Below are positions 26,380 to 38,300 of a DNA stretch of 64,000 nucleotides, piece by piece. The stretch's first letter is position 1. Each line of letters starts with the position of its first letter. Origin of the DNA: Leptoclinus maculatus (taxonomy: Eukaryota > Chordata > Actinopteri > Perciformes > Stichaeidae); NCBI GenBank assembly GCA_032191485.1, contig JAVDOI010000006.1, positions 14,255,850 through 14,319,849 of the forward strand, in the 5' to 3' direction. The notes under the pieces were generated by a model that was not told the DNA's origin, searched no databases, and was given only the letters and a program-made list of their open reading frames with translations. Made by a program: the position numbers and the translations under genes.

Positions 26380-27282
26380 TATTATTTACGTTCACACGTC
26401 TTTGACCCCTTCAAGACACAATGGTGCTTTGGTTTAAATGGCATGTCTTGCTGTCGTGAACTGAACTGACAGTGAACCAGACAACCCTGTGCTATGCTAA
26501 CGTTACACATTATCACAGAAGGTTAATGTTAAATCCCTGCTGACGCTCATTATGACACACACGTAAAACGTTACGCCACCTAACTACATGCTGTCGTCTT
26601 GGTTACAAGTTCTGACCAGAATAAAAAATATCGTACCTGGCTAACGTTACGTAAAATGTCCTTGTACTCTGTGTTATTACATTACATTCGTTACGTTTGC
26701 CATATTAGCTACTTGTCAGCCTTTGTTTTCACAGAAAGCTAACATTACTCAAGCAAACACGCTACAAAGGTTTTAAAGTTTAGTACGTAAAGTTACCGAA
26801 GTCAAATCTTCAGAACTGTCAACGGCTGTGTTGTAAACAAGCTTCCAAGTCTTCTTCTTCGCTGGTTCTTTTTACGGCAGCTGTTACCATCGTCTGCAGT
26901 GGTGTGGAGTTTTAGCTCTTCTGAAGTCCATTCCCTGATTTAATTTACCCTCCCCAAATGTGTCAATTAACAAACCAAACACATATTATCGCTAATTGTT
27001 ATCCCAGTGTCTGCTTTAAATGTGGCTGTAGTGAGTAGTAGTAACATTGCCTTTATACATCCAGTACAGCAGGCGGCAGTATGTTCAAAACAGTTAGCTC
27101 CCAAAAATGTCATCTTCCAGAGATGTACGCATGCGCAAACGTTACCACGCATGCAGTCAAGTGGAGCAAAAGCAACCGAAAACAAACTCCTACGCGTGAA
27201 AAGTATCAAGAGATGTCACCTAGCTAACCTTATATCGTTTCACTAGTTCAAGAAAAATAAATGACCTGATGTTACTGACGTA
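26380..27282. promoter_or_regulatory. Divergent promoter region between hdhd3 and trub2
   Basis: hdhd3 (-) and trub2 (+) are head to head. The likely hdhd3 5' exon is near 26800-26880 and the trub2 ATG is at 27283, so transcription starts probably lie less than 500 bp apart. The zone contains several CpGs (TACGCATGCGCAAACG near 27125) and repeated AACGTTA or CGTTACG strings (26499, 26567, 26643, 26690, 27134). No TATA box is evident. Divergent use is inferred from geometry. Confidence 0.5.
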
Positions 27283-29974
27283 ATGGCAACTCCAGCTCTT
27301 CGGATGTTTCGGGGTTTAGAGGGTCTGTTTTGTGTGTACAAACCCTCTGGTGTCCACTGGAAACTCGTTCGGGATACCATTGAGACAAATCTTCTTAAAG
27401 GTGAGCACAACATATCCTTAAAATCGTACCCTACGGTCCATCAAACACTCGCAATTACATTTATTTGCCTCCTGTTAGGCATGATACCGTTAATGTGCAG
27501 ATTAACAACCAGACACTCAGCATTCTCTTTAACCTTGGATTCCACACTGTATCCTGCCCTCTGTATGTGTCCTCTTACAGGTTTAAACGCTGCACCGTCC
27601 CAGACACTTCCTCAGGAGGTCCGCTTCTTGGCGCACCCAGTCAGTGAGACTGAAGCACCCAAGGGACTCGCACTGTCTGCAGCCTCTGTGCCAGTACTGT
27701 CCAAGCATCCTCTGGGTATGTGTGTGTCGACTTCTCCTGGGTCACCTGCTTATTGTCCACACACATCAGCACACAAGTCTTCTCATGCAATGCTGTCTGC
27801 CCTAAGGACTCAAATAATTCATATTTGTTGCTACAGTGCTTTAAAAATGACTAAATATCTTGTATACAACTTATCCCATGTGTAGTTTATTGAATCACTC
27901 AAGTAATGTGATTTCAATTTGATGTTAGTTTATATTATCTTGTCTGGTGAGCCAACGTTCTGCCATTATTAAGATGCAGACATACAGGAATATATTCATA
28001 ATTTATTGAATAAATCAATTCACTGCAAGGTCATCATGCACCTGTTTTAGTAGCCAAAACCATTAACATTAACTCATACATACACTCATACAACATTTTT
28101 TCAACTGTTAACATTACGAGTAATAGAAGGGCCAAGTCAAACTTCATTGAAATATTTTTGATCAAGGACATGAACGGTTTGTTTCTTCTCACGCATGTTG
28201 CTCATTAGTTACTGTTGCAAAAATTAAATGTAGTTTTAACTTTTCCCAAACTACACTCTTGTTTTTTTTTTATTGTAATGTTATTGTAATGTTAATTGCA
28301 CTTGTTTGACATGTCAAAATGGCTTCTCTTTTTTTCTGGACATATTAAAATACACGATATATGAAGTCTATCCTGATGGCTCATTAGTGACTTCAGAAGT
28401 GCAGGTTGATATTAGCTGGAGTGACAGTCTGTGCACATTGACTGTATATAAGTGAATAAAATGTGTTTCCTCTTGTGTGTTTTAGTCACTGGACCTGAAT
28501 TCCAGCATATTAGAGTTGGAGTAGGACATCGCCTGGATGCATCCTCTTCTGGTGTTCTGGGTATGATTTTACAGCTGAGTTTTCTTTCAGACCATGTTGT
28601 ATTTAAGTTACGAAGTCTTTCCGAATATTCACACCGTTTTTTTAACTTTAGTTCTTGCTGTCGGGAACGGAAACAAGGCTCTGAATGATCTCTACAGAAC
28701 ACGAGTCACAAGGGTAATTTAAGATTTCTGCTGGTTTTACATCGGATACAATGAAGGTACAATATACACATGTTTAATGCTGTTTGAGATGTTACAGGGT
28801 TACACTTTGGAGGGTGAATTTGGGACGGCAACAGATGATTTCTCTCACACAGGCAGAGTTGTGGAAAGATCCACTTACGGTATGATAGCTTACTTTTTTT
28901 CCTTGATTCTGTTCATAACACATAGTTTTAGATCATTACAATTTAGACAAAGTGTTTTATCTAAAGCAACACAATGACTTTACCTGAAATAATTGTTTTA
29001 GTTAGCTCACTACTGATAGCCATTCGCTCTGTTATACTGTACCTGTAAATAATTGCATTATTAGATTTTTAGTTAGTATCTATTTAGCATACTAGTATTT
29101 GTAAACATGCCTTTGCTACATGTACATCTTTAAAATGGAGGACACTTCATTTATTAATCACAAGCTAAACAAAGCTTAAGCTCTGTACTGTTGTACTGTT
29201 TCTCACCCTTAAATATCGTTGTGTTCAATAGGTCACATCACACAGGATAAGCTGGACAGAGTCTTAGCGATGCTGGAGGGAGCCAATCAAAAGGCCTTGT
29301 TAATGTAACTAAACCTAATACTTTGATCAGTCCACAGTTATTTTAGCAGAGCCACAGTAAAGTGCTCAATTATTATTTGTACATGCAGGTAGATGACTGT
29401 TTTTGTTTTCGTATAAAGGTATTCCAACGTCGACATGCGCTCACAGGAAGCCTATGAGATGGCTGTGCACGGTTTACTGGGTCCAGAGGGGAAATCACAG
29501 CCTATTTTGACAGGCTTGCGTTGCGTTCACTTCCAGCCCCCCAACTTCACTTTAGGTAAATAATCTTCAATTGAACACACAGAAAACCTCATTTCATAAT
29601 TTGAAAAATGCAAATATTCAGGGTTACCTACTGATATTTTTGTCTCTGTTCTTACAGAGGTGCAGTGTTTAAATGAAACTCAGAAATATTTGCGCAAAGT
29701 CGTGCATGAGATAGGACTCGAGCTGCGCAGCACAGCAGCGTGTAAAGGAGTTAGACGGACCAGAGACGGACCCTTCACCCTGCAGGATGCTCTGATCCAT
29801 CACCACTGGACTGCTTCGGATGTGAAACAGGCCATCAGACAATACCACTCTAAAAAAAATCAAAAATATTCCCTCACACAGATCAAGGACCCAGCATTTC
29901 AATCAACAGAAGAGAGTACGACGACTCACTACAATGAAACTAGCGACAAAGCAGCAGTGGGTACAATTAAATAA
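27283..29974 (+). CDS. trub2: Mitochondrial mRNA pseudouridine synthase TRUB2
   Basis: A TruB-family enzyme that converts uridine to pseudouridine in mitochondrial RNA. In mammals TRUB2 sits in mitochondrial RNA granules and supports mitochondrial translation. Eight exons join in phase (999 nt, 332 aa): 27283-27400, 27581-27715, 28486-28560, 28652-28713, 28798-28879, 29232-29304, 29419-29555, 29658-29974. Recognisable parts in order: GLFCVYKPSGVHWK near the N-terminus, VGVGHRLDASSSGVL with the catalytic Asp in HRLDA, a GYTLEGEFGTATDD strand, DMRSQEAYEMAVHGL, and EIGLELRSTAAC...VRRTRDGPF near the C-terminus. Length matches the human protein (331 aa). The enzyme core is complete. The Lys/Gln-rich C-terminal tail is variable, as in other vertebrates. 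It shares a short divergent upstream region with hdhd3. Confidence 0.95.
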
Positions 29975-30273
29975 CTTGTTGCTGTGAGGAGCAGTTAATA
30001 CAAGTCACAGAACTGCTCACAACTCCAGTTGGAAAAGAGATGTGAAAGAACACAGATCCTGGTTCCTAAAAGAGAAACGGTATCAAATTGCACACAACTC
30101 ATTTTTTTGTTTTATATGCAAACTCCTCTCCATTCACAGAGACACGTCCTGCATCTCATATATATATATTCCAAAGTTTTCACCTTTGTTATGCAGGTAA
30201 CATGTTATAAGGTTGTGCATGTAATATTAACTTAATCCCAAAATCATATTATGACAGTGTTTGTTTTTGATGA

Positions 30274-30279
30274 AATAAA
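30274..30279 (+). terminator. poly(A) signal AATAAA for trub2
   Basis: AATAAA lies about 300 bp past the trub2 stop and is followed by T-rich sequence. It is the first canonical signal downstream. Confidence 0.65.
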
Positions 30280-31139
30280 AAAATTATTTGACCAACATTT
30301 TTAAGAAATCTGTTTGTTTTTGCTGCAATTTGATAACTTGAGCTCATGTCAGTGTCTGTAGACAAGATATTAAACTGTGAATTAGTACAAAGTGGCTTTT
30401 GTATGACAAGTAAAGTTAAATCAACACTCTTGAAGGTCTGTAGATGACACGATGCACATATTTTATCAGCACAAAAAAAAACAAGTAATTTACAACTTGC
30501 CATATCCTGTTAACAACCTCATCTCTGCTGTGGTTGTTCCTCTTTGTAACAAAGTCAAATCAACAGATAACCAGCCAGCTTTACCACTGTTAACATCCAC
30601 CATGCATTGCGTCTTTGAAACCACTCATTTCACATGTCTGTAATTCCCCATCATTTTTAGGGGGTTTCCTGGAAAGAACTTGAAATGTGACACTAATTAT
30701 GGGGAAAATAAGACATTCCTTGAAAACGGTAAAGATTAATTAAATATCCATAGTTATTGAAAACGCTTTTCTAAATGTGTTCCTATATCGTACATGAAGC
30801 AACTTCACGTTTTCTCATGTTGAACAAAGTTACAATGTTTACATGTTCCAGTCTAAAACTGAATTATCTGAATAACTTAACGGCAACAAGATAAATTCTC
30901 CCGGTGGGTAAACCACTAATATTGAATTTGGTGTAAACGTCTCGTGTCCTCTGATGTTGGAAGATGCTCTCAACAATTCTGTTTCCCACAAAAGCTCTTT
31001 TGGGATGTTATGAGGTTATTGCATTGTTGTCATGCTCTTCATACCATTGAAGGACTTGTTCCCACAAGAACAATGTTGTCTTTGTCTGGAAACACTTAAC
31101 TTTCACAAGGACACAAATGAACTATGTGAGCATGCATTC
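30280..31139. other. Convergent intergenic gap between trub2 and rab44-like genes
   Basis: No coding exon, repeat family or structured RNA was recognised. The AT-rich sequence probably holds only 3' flanks of the two converging genes. Confidence 0.4.
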
Positions 31140-31145
31140 TGGAGG

Positions 31146-31151
31146 TTTATT
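31146..31151 (-). terminator. Candidate poly(A) signal for rab44-like gene
   Basis: TTTATT on the plus strand gives AATAAA on the minus strand, about 1.2 kb past the stop codon. Further minus-strand AATAAA motifs lie near 31330 and 31490, so the true end could be closer to the stop. Confidence 0.4.
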
Positions 31152-32341
31152 AAGCATGAGGCAAGACATTAGAACAATTTGATATAAGGCATTAAGTCAC
31201 ACAAGTTACAGGCAAATACAAACACGATGTGTTAACTGATAGTTATTTTACTACCTCCGTCTTCAATTATAGATGCATGAAATGTATTTATGATTATCTG
31301 GCAGCTGTGTGACAACTGCAATGATGCCATTTATTAAGAACAGATGCCAAACATACAAAATCAAAAGAAACTTAATGTAATTATTGAATAACACTCTGCA
31401 CTAAACAGCTTCAACAATGAAAAGATGCTTTTGTTCACAAGGTTATTGCACAAGATACTTCGAAACACTGAAATATTCCACAAAAAGTCATATTTATTAT
31501 AAAAAGTATTCATTTTGGTAGATCCTTGATAAAATCAATGTGGTACCACGTTTTGTAATTTGCCAGTTAAGATTCAGCAACAGCTAAATGTTACATACTA
31601 CATACACATGTATAATATATATATTTGTTTCATTAAAGTAAAGTAATATATAGACATGCTAGAAGATATACTCAATAGCCGCACAATATGGAAGATTCTC
31701 TTTGTTGAAATTTAGTTTTTTTTTTAAATATAAGGACCTGAGAGACTTCTGAACAGAAAGTGTTTAAGTATTAAAAGTTAAGGTTCTCAGTGAGATTAGT
31801 TAATGAATCTTTATAAGCAACTACCTCAGTCTGAACAAGATGACTGCAAATACTGACTTAAAGCATGCATTTCAAATTGCAGAGAAATCAGTCCAACAAG
31901 ATAAAACACAGTGCAAAATGATTAAAACAAATACCATTATTCATTATGTAATAACTATTTGTTTGATCACTTACACCTGTTCATTGACCTGCCTCTAAAG
32001 GGAGCCCGCACCAGCTATACAGTATAGTATATGTTAAGTATATGTTATGTTAAGAGTTTACAGCAAAAAAAATTACAATTACATTATTATTGAACTTATT
32101 ATAGTATAATTATTTGAGGAATATATATATATATAAACATTAGTAACTAACAATGAAAAATATATATCTTACTTAGCCCTGCAGCTCTAAATCAATAATG
32201 TACTTAAGGCTTGGTAGAAATAACAAAACCGCCATCAGGGATTGTGAAAACTAAATTGAACTTGTATACACTTGCAAACATTAATACAATGTGTTGATTA
32301 AAAGATGGTTGTATTTCCACTTCAGGGAGTTTTCATCTTGT

Positions 32342-35300
32342 TCAGCAACATCTTGATGTTTTTTGTTGGGGCTCTTTGTTTAACACCATGGCATCATCTC
32401 TTGTGTCAACATTTTGACTCAACATCCTGGAAATAACCCAACAACAACACAATCAGCTGCATGGATGGCAAGCAACGTTTCAGCACAAAGAATATCAAAG
32501 AACATTATTAAGTCATACAGGTGTGACAGATGGCACGAGACAAAGGAAACATTGTGTGTTACCTGGCCACAGTTTCCAAAGAATGAACCACATTTTCACC
32601 TGTGGCAGCGCTGCACTCCATGAATTCAAAGTTGTATTCCTGTGGAAATAAAACGGCTGTCTTTAGTGCGACTGTTTGATCAGAACTATGTCGGTAAACT
32701 CTGAGCAAAGAGTGTGCGAGGAAGTAAGATCACAGATCCATACCTTTGCAAGAATTTCCGCCTCCTGAGTTTTAACCTGCCGCTCTGCACGATCACTCTT
32801 ATTGCCAACAAGTAAAATGGTCACACTTTCTGCAGCCCCTTCCTGCAAAATTGTTTGGATATCAATTCAAACACCTCTCCACAGACCAATCTGACTCTAG
32901 TCTGGCTCACATGTTTCAGACAACTAGGTCCGTTGTGCTATTGATCCTTATGAAGCGGTTATTTAGTTTGCTCTCAAATACATAAGTGAAGACTGAAAAT
33001 GATATCCATCACACATATCAATATTGGAATGCAATGTATGATTGATATTCAACATGTTTTATAACATAGTGCTTGTAATTACTATAAATGAGTGCTACAG
33101 AGCACAGGTGCAACTTTACAGTTTGTCTGGTCTTGAATAAAACCTGCAACAAAAAAAAACCATTATAAACAAAACCAGTGACAACATACCTGAATACAGT
33201 TTGCCCAGTAGCTGACTGCAGAAAAGCTCTGAGAGGAAGTGATGTCATACATCAACAGAAATGCGTGGGCTTTGTGGAAAATCTGTCTTGTGATGCTGTG
33301 AAACCTTTGAAGGATAAGAAAGAATGTAATCCGATTACAGTTTTGCCTTCTTTTAAATCAGCAGAGGCCACTAACGGGGAGGAACACACTAATTGCACAG
33401 TTGCCTCCACAATGTAACACACATAACATGTTGAGTGAATTTCACTCTACATACACCCGCGTTATTATATAGGGCAACAAAGTTAGTGTCAAAAGTGATG
33501 TTCTTTTATTTGCATTTTCAGACTAATATCTGCTTATGAAAAAATGAAATGAATAGGAGCCTCTTATTGACTGTGGGTTAAATTTACATAACAAAGATTT
33601 GTGTGGACTCTGTGGACTCTATATGGACATTAGTGAACTTCTGCATTCCCCAACAGCCTTGTCACTGTCAATATCTGGTGCGTTAATTCCAGCATAAACA
33701 ACATTGCTGAGGTGTGGCAAAACCAGTTCTGAAACAGGTTACAAACTGGCCTGAGGGAGATTTGTGTGTTTGGAGCACATTGTCAGCACAGGTTCTGGAA
33801 GGCTGCTGCCAGTGCTAACTCATATGTATCTGTGCTCAGCTCGTTGCTGAGAACCCGGGATGCTGCCTTCAGATTGGGTGACAATGAGAAAACCTGTCCC
33901 AGACCACTAGAGAGGCAAAGTGCTTCTATCCAAATGCTAAATAAATGTAGCAACAACACCAGTCATCATGAAGTGCTTCATTACGTTAGTCATGAGGCAC
34001 ATTTATATTTTCGTCTTTGAAGGCTGCTTGCTCAACTGTAATCTACCTCAATAGGGACAGATTGAGGGACCCCGAAACACCAAAATAGTTATTATTAATG
34101 CTGGATGTAGTTTGGCCCGTTCTACACCTCTCTTATTTCCTATTGCAAAAATCTCTCATTTATTACAAAAAAGTGCTTTCACCTATAGTTCATGTTTGAT
34201 TACAACAGCAATAAGTGGAAGAAGTGCCCCATTAATGCACTGTAAAAGGAAACTTACCTTTCTTGACCCGCTGTATCCCACAACTCCAGCACCACAGGTT
34301 TTCCTTCCACTACCACGGTCCACATGCAGGAATCAAGTCCTACAAAATGTTTTTATGTAACATTATTCTGTATATTTAAACACATTTGTGGGAATATGAT
34401 AGGATAATGATCAGGATCTTACCAACAGAGGCGGGTAAATCTAAAGAAAACTTCCCACTTTGAGCTCTTTTCATGAAGGAGGTTTTGCCGACACTGCTGT
34501 CTCCAATCATCATCACATTGTAAGCGTTTGATCTCAGATCTGCTTGACGTGCTGCAAACAAGAGCACCTTCTGGTCACATTGTATTTCTATTTCTCCATT
34601 TAAACTTCCCTCTCTCATTATCTCGGACTGCTGTGTGTAAGTATGAATGTCCTGTTTACCCAGAGAAAACGTCTGTTGACTCTCTTGGCTTTGGATTTCA
34701 GCATAATGGCGTTGAACTGGAGTCACTGGTTCAGGTGTCTTCTCACTGTTGAACAGACAACCAAACATAGTTCAAACAAAACACAGCTAACGAAAAAAAT
34801 GTCACATCCAGGTGTGTTTTTAGTCGTCAGACAAAACCACATGTTATATTTGAGGTTGAGATAAAAAACAAAAACTACAAAAAAAGGAAAAATATTTAAG
34901 TGTCATCTTTATCAACTTAAATGAATGATCATATTAAAGAATATTAGAATTATTATACTGATTTATCCAAAAATCATGAAGCTAACGCACTTAAAAACAA
35001 GATTTTCAAAACACACCTCCCCCAGAAAAGGCCCACTTTAATAATTTAAAAGCCTATAAACACACATCTCTCTCGTCTCCTTACACTGTGATGTGTTAGG
35101 AGGCTGGATTTCAAAACAAAAACTGATAAAATGAATTATGCTGTAATTATTTTACCGACATTTGGCCCATGTTGATATGAATGAAGCATCTTATCCGATA
35201 GTAACCCAACAGCTAGCTAGCCGGACGAGGCTCGTTGTTTAGATCTCTGTTCCTCAGTGTCAGACTTACCTCACAGGCCTCGAGTGCTCTCCTTCCTTTG

Positions 35301-38300
35301 AGGCGCTGAGGTTGGATGATGGCTTCTTGTGACTTTCATCAACCTGAACAGACAAAAACATCTCAAACATGAGGTGACAATAGGGGAGATTCTATACTTT
35401 GATTTGCAGATTTCACCTTCAATCCATGACTTTTAGATTATCAGCATATTGTTTTCTCATTTATTTTCCAAATAATAAAATGTTAGTTTTCATTTGTTTT
35501 ATGTTAAGTTCTGGACAGTCAGATTTGACAGGTTTTATAGAAGGATATTATAAGATTTTCAGGAATTTGTACTGTTTGTATAATGACTTCATGTTACAAC
35601 CACTTAAATATGACATTTTATAGAAAGGAAAAGTAACCAGGCTTTTATTTTAATACATTTTAATTTTTTATATGTGCATTACTAGTAAAACATTTGGCCT
35701 TCTCTCTGTCATTAAAGTGAATAAAAACAAGCTGAATGCTTTAAATAAACACACCCCATATTAGATCTAGAAGCAAGATACATGTTTATGTTCTCCTTTT
35801 CAGCATGTGAAACCTTTCGTGTGGGCCACATGTTCCTCATTTTGGTTCATTGGGTCATTTTGTTGCTCTTGCAACAAGCACTTGAGCGGTATGCAAGAAG
35901 ATTTTTTGCAAATGGAAAGCACAGCACGTTTACTTACTGTGCGAAAGAACAAATGTTCGTTAATAATCATTCACTTCAGGCTAAAGGCTCAAAATTATAA
36001 ATATAAGAAAAAGCTGCACAATGTTTAGAAAGTTCACGAAGAATTGGTCATAACTAATGAGCTAACTGCAGTCTGTTCATCAGTTTCAGTTCACTGTGAA
36101 ACAATCATAATGGAATGAAACTATTGGATTGTAAAGGAAAAAGTACTCTTTGCTGCTTACCTTTGGTATTTTGTCCGGGCCCAAACATTCTTCTCTCAGC
36201 CCTTCAGTCTTGATGGCACCTTCTTCTCTGATACTTCTGACATCGCTCTCATTTTGTGTATCTGTTATTCTGTCCCCTCTGGCAGTTTGGTTTTCATAGT
36301 TTTGGTGTCCATGTGACTTCCGGTGAGATCCCATTTTTCTTCTTCTTCCACCAGATGCTGATTCTGATATTAAATCATGTTTGGGAGAAGTGGATGGTGT
36401 TGCTGGGAGATAACTGGGAGTCAGTTGAGGCTCTGTTTCTAATAGTTGGCCTTGAGAAACAGGATTTTCTTCAAATGTCTGGTGGGCCAGAGGTTTGTGA
36501 GACTCACCAGTGTTGCTGTACTCTATTGTTTCAGTGCCACTGTCTTTGGGTTTCACGTGAAGTTGTAGCTCATCTTTTATGCTGCTTGAGGAACTTTCAG
36601 TCTTTACATCTCTAACATTAGCTGCAGTCTCTGTTGCTTCATCATTCACGTCCTGCTTTTGATGCAAGTCTTCTTGTTTGGTTCCTGTTCCGAGATTCCT
36701 GCGAGTGGAGCCCATCTTTCTTCTCCTGCTGGTTGAATCTAAATGTGAACTTGCATTCTTCATCTCAAGATTTTTATTGTGAGCGCCTTCATTTGTGTTG
36801 TCCAGCTCTTGTTTACTCGCAGATTGCTCAGGAGGGAGAGCCTTTGAATAATCTATGTCTGAAATCACGTTGCTCTGCAGGTCAGAGCTTTGAAGCTTTT
36901 GCCCCTTGCCGTCCACAGTGCTGGTTTCATTGGTTTCCTGTTGCACAAGACTTAGTGACGGTTTTGCATTTTCATTCTGCGATACCTCCGCAGTTGCAAT
37001 CATTGTTAACTCCTCCACTACTTCCATCTTGTCAAAATGTCTCATGTCAGCTTCTTTGTCACTTTCTTTTGTTTCCACTCTCATTTCCTCTGGTTCTTTA
37101 TGGAATTGAGTCCGGCGAGTAGAGCCCATCTTTCTCCTCTTCTGGTTGGATCTTCCTTGCAAATTTTCAGTGTCATCTAAATTCGTTTTTTCTTGTATCC
37201 CTTGTTGGCTGGAAATTCCAGCTGCTCGCAGGTTTTCATCCTTAAGGCCAATGTCAAATGTAGCCAAAGTATCAGTTCTGTTTTGTGCAGCAGGAAACAG
37301 TTCAACGTGCGTGATCTCCTTTGAAACATTAATTTCTTGGGCTTCACGTTCTTTCTTCGTAGGATCTTCAAATTGTTCTCCATCTTCATCCTGTCCATAA
37401 ACGTGTACATACATTGAACTCTCCGGTCCTGTTTTACAGTCTTTAATTGTGACATTTCCAACAGTTTCTGATGTATCATTTGTCTGTTGCATAGTACTTT
37501 CTTTGTCGACATCCTCAGTCTCTTTTATGGGGTGATTTTCCTCCTCAGTCACTTTCTTAGTGGATTTGACAGAGTCATCTTTGCCTGAGCTTGAAGTAAT
37601 ATCTGTTGTCACAATTGTGTTGTTGCCCATCGCATTCTGTGATAAAATTGTGTCATCCTCTGACATATTTTCTGTGTTTTCGTTGTCATTTACTGTTGAT
37701 CTATTTTTTCTCATTCCCCCAGCGGATGTGGAGTCACAGTCTTTGACATGCTGTCTTCCTTTGTTTCTACGACTAGACCCCAGTTTTCTCCTGTGACCAA
37801 TGGGGTGTAAGCCGGTGTCGTTTTGCTGAGGTTGGGAGTCAAAGGGAACATTTATTTCTGATTGCAGGGTTTGTAAAGAAGATGCACTCTCCTCCATTTC
37901 AGAGAAGAGTCCTTCCTTCTCCTGATAACCTGCTTGGTCAACAGTGGGTTTTATATCATTCTCTAATTGGCTTTCACTACTTTTCACAATCAACTCTGAT
38001 TGGTCTGTGTCACTGACCTCAGTTTGTTCTTTTGAGTTTCCAGAAATGTTTTCAGAATTTTCTGTGGCATCATGAATCACATTTTCAGATGAGAAATCAA
38101 TTTGAGTAATTTCTTGATTTTCTGTTGGCTCAACATCCTGTTCATGCAGTGTATTTAAAGTGTCCCCTGCATGATGATCACCTCTGACTTCTTGACTCTG
38201 AAGAGTGTCAGATTTGTCTGCTCCTTCCAGCGTGGCTTCCACTGATCTATCAGACACCTCCACTTTAAAGTCATTCTCTCTTTCATCATGATCTTCTTGA

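Noticed and set aside
27283..27885. Single 200-codon gene at the trub2 start
   Set aside because: It is the trub2 first exons read through two introns. The spliced model matches TRUB2 throughout.
36256..37122. Plus-strand open frames opposite the rab44-like exon
   Set aside because: They are antisense shadows of a repeat-rich coding exon, without motifs or splice signals.
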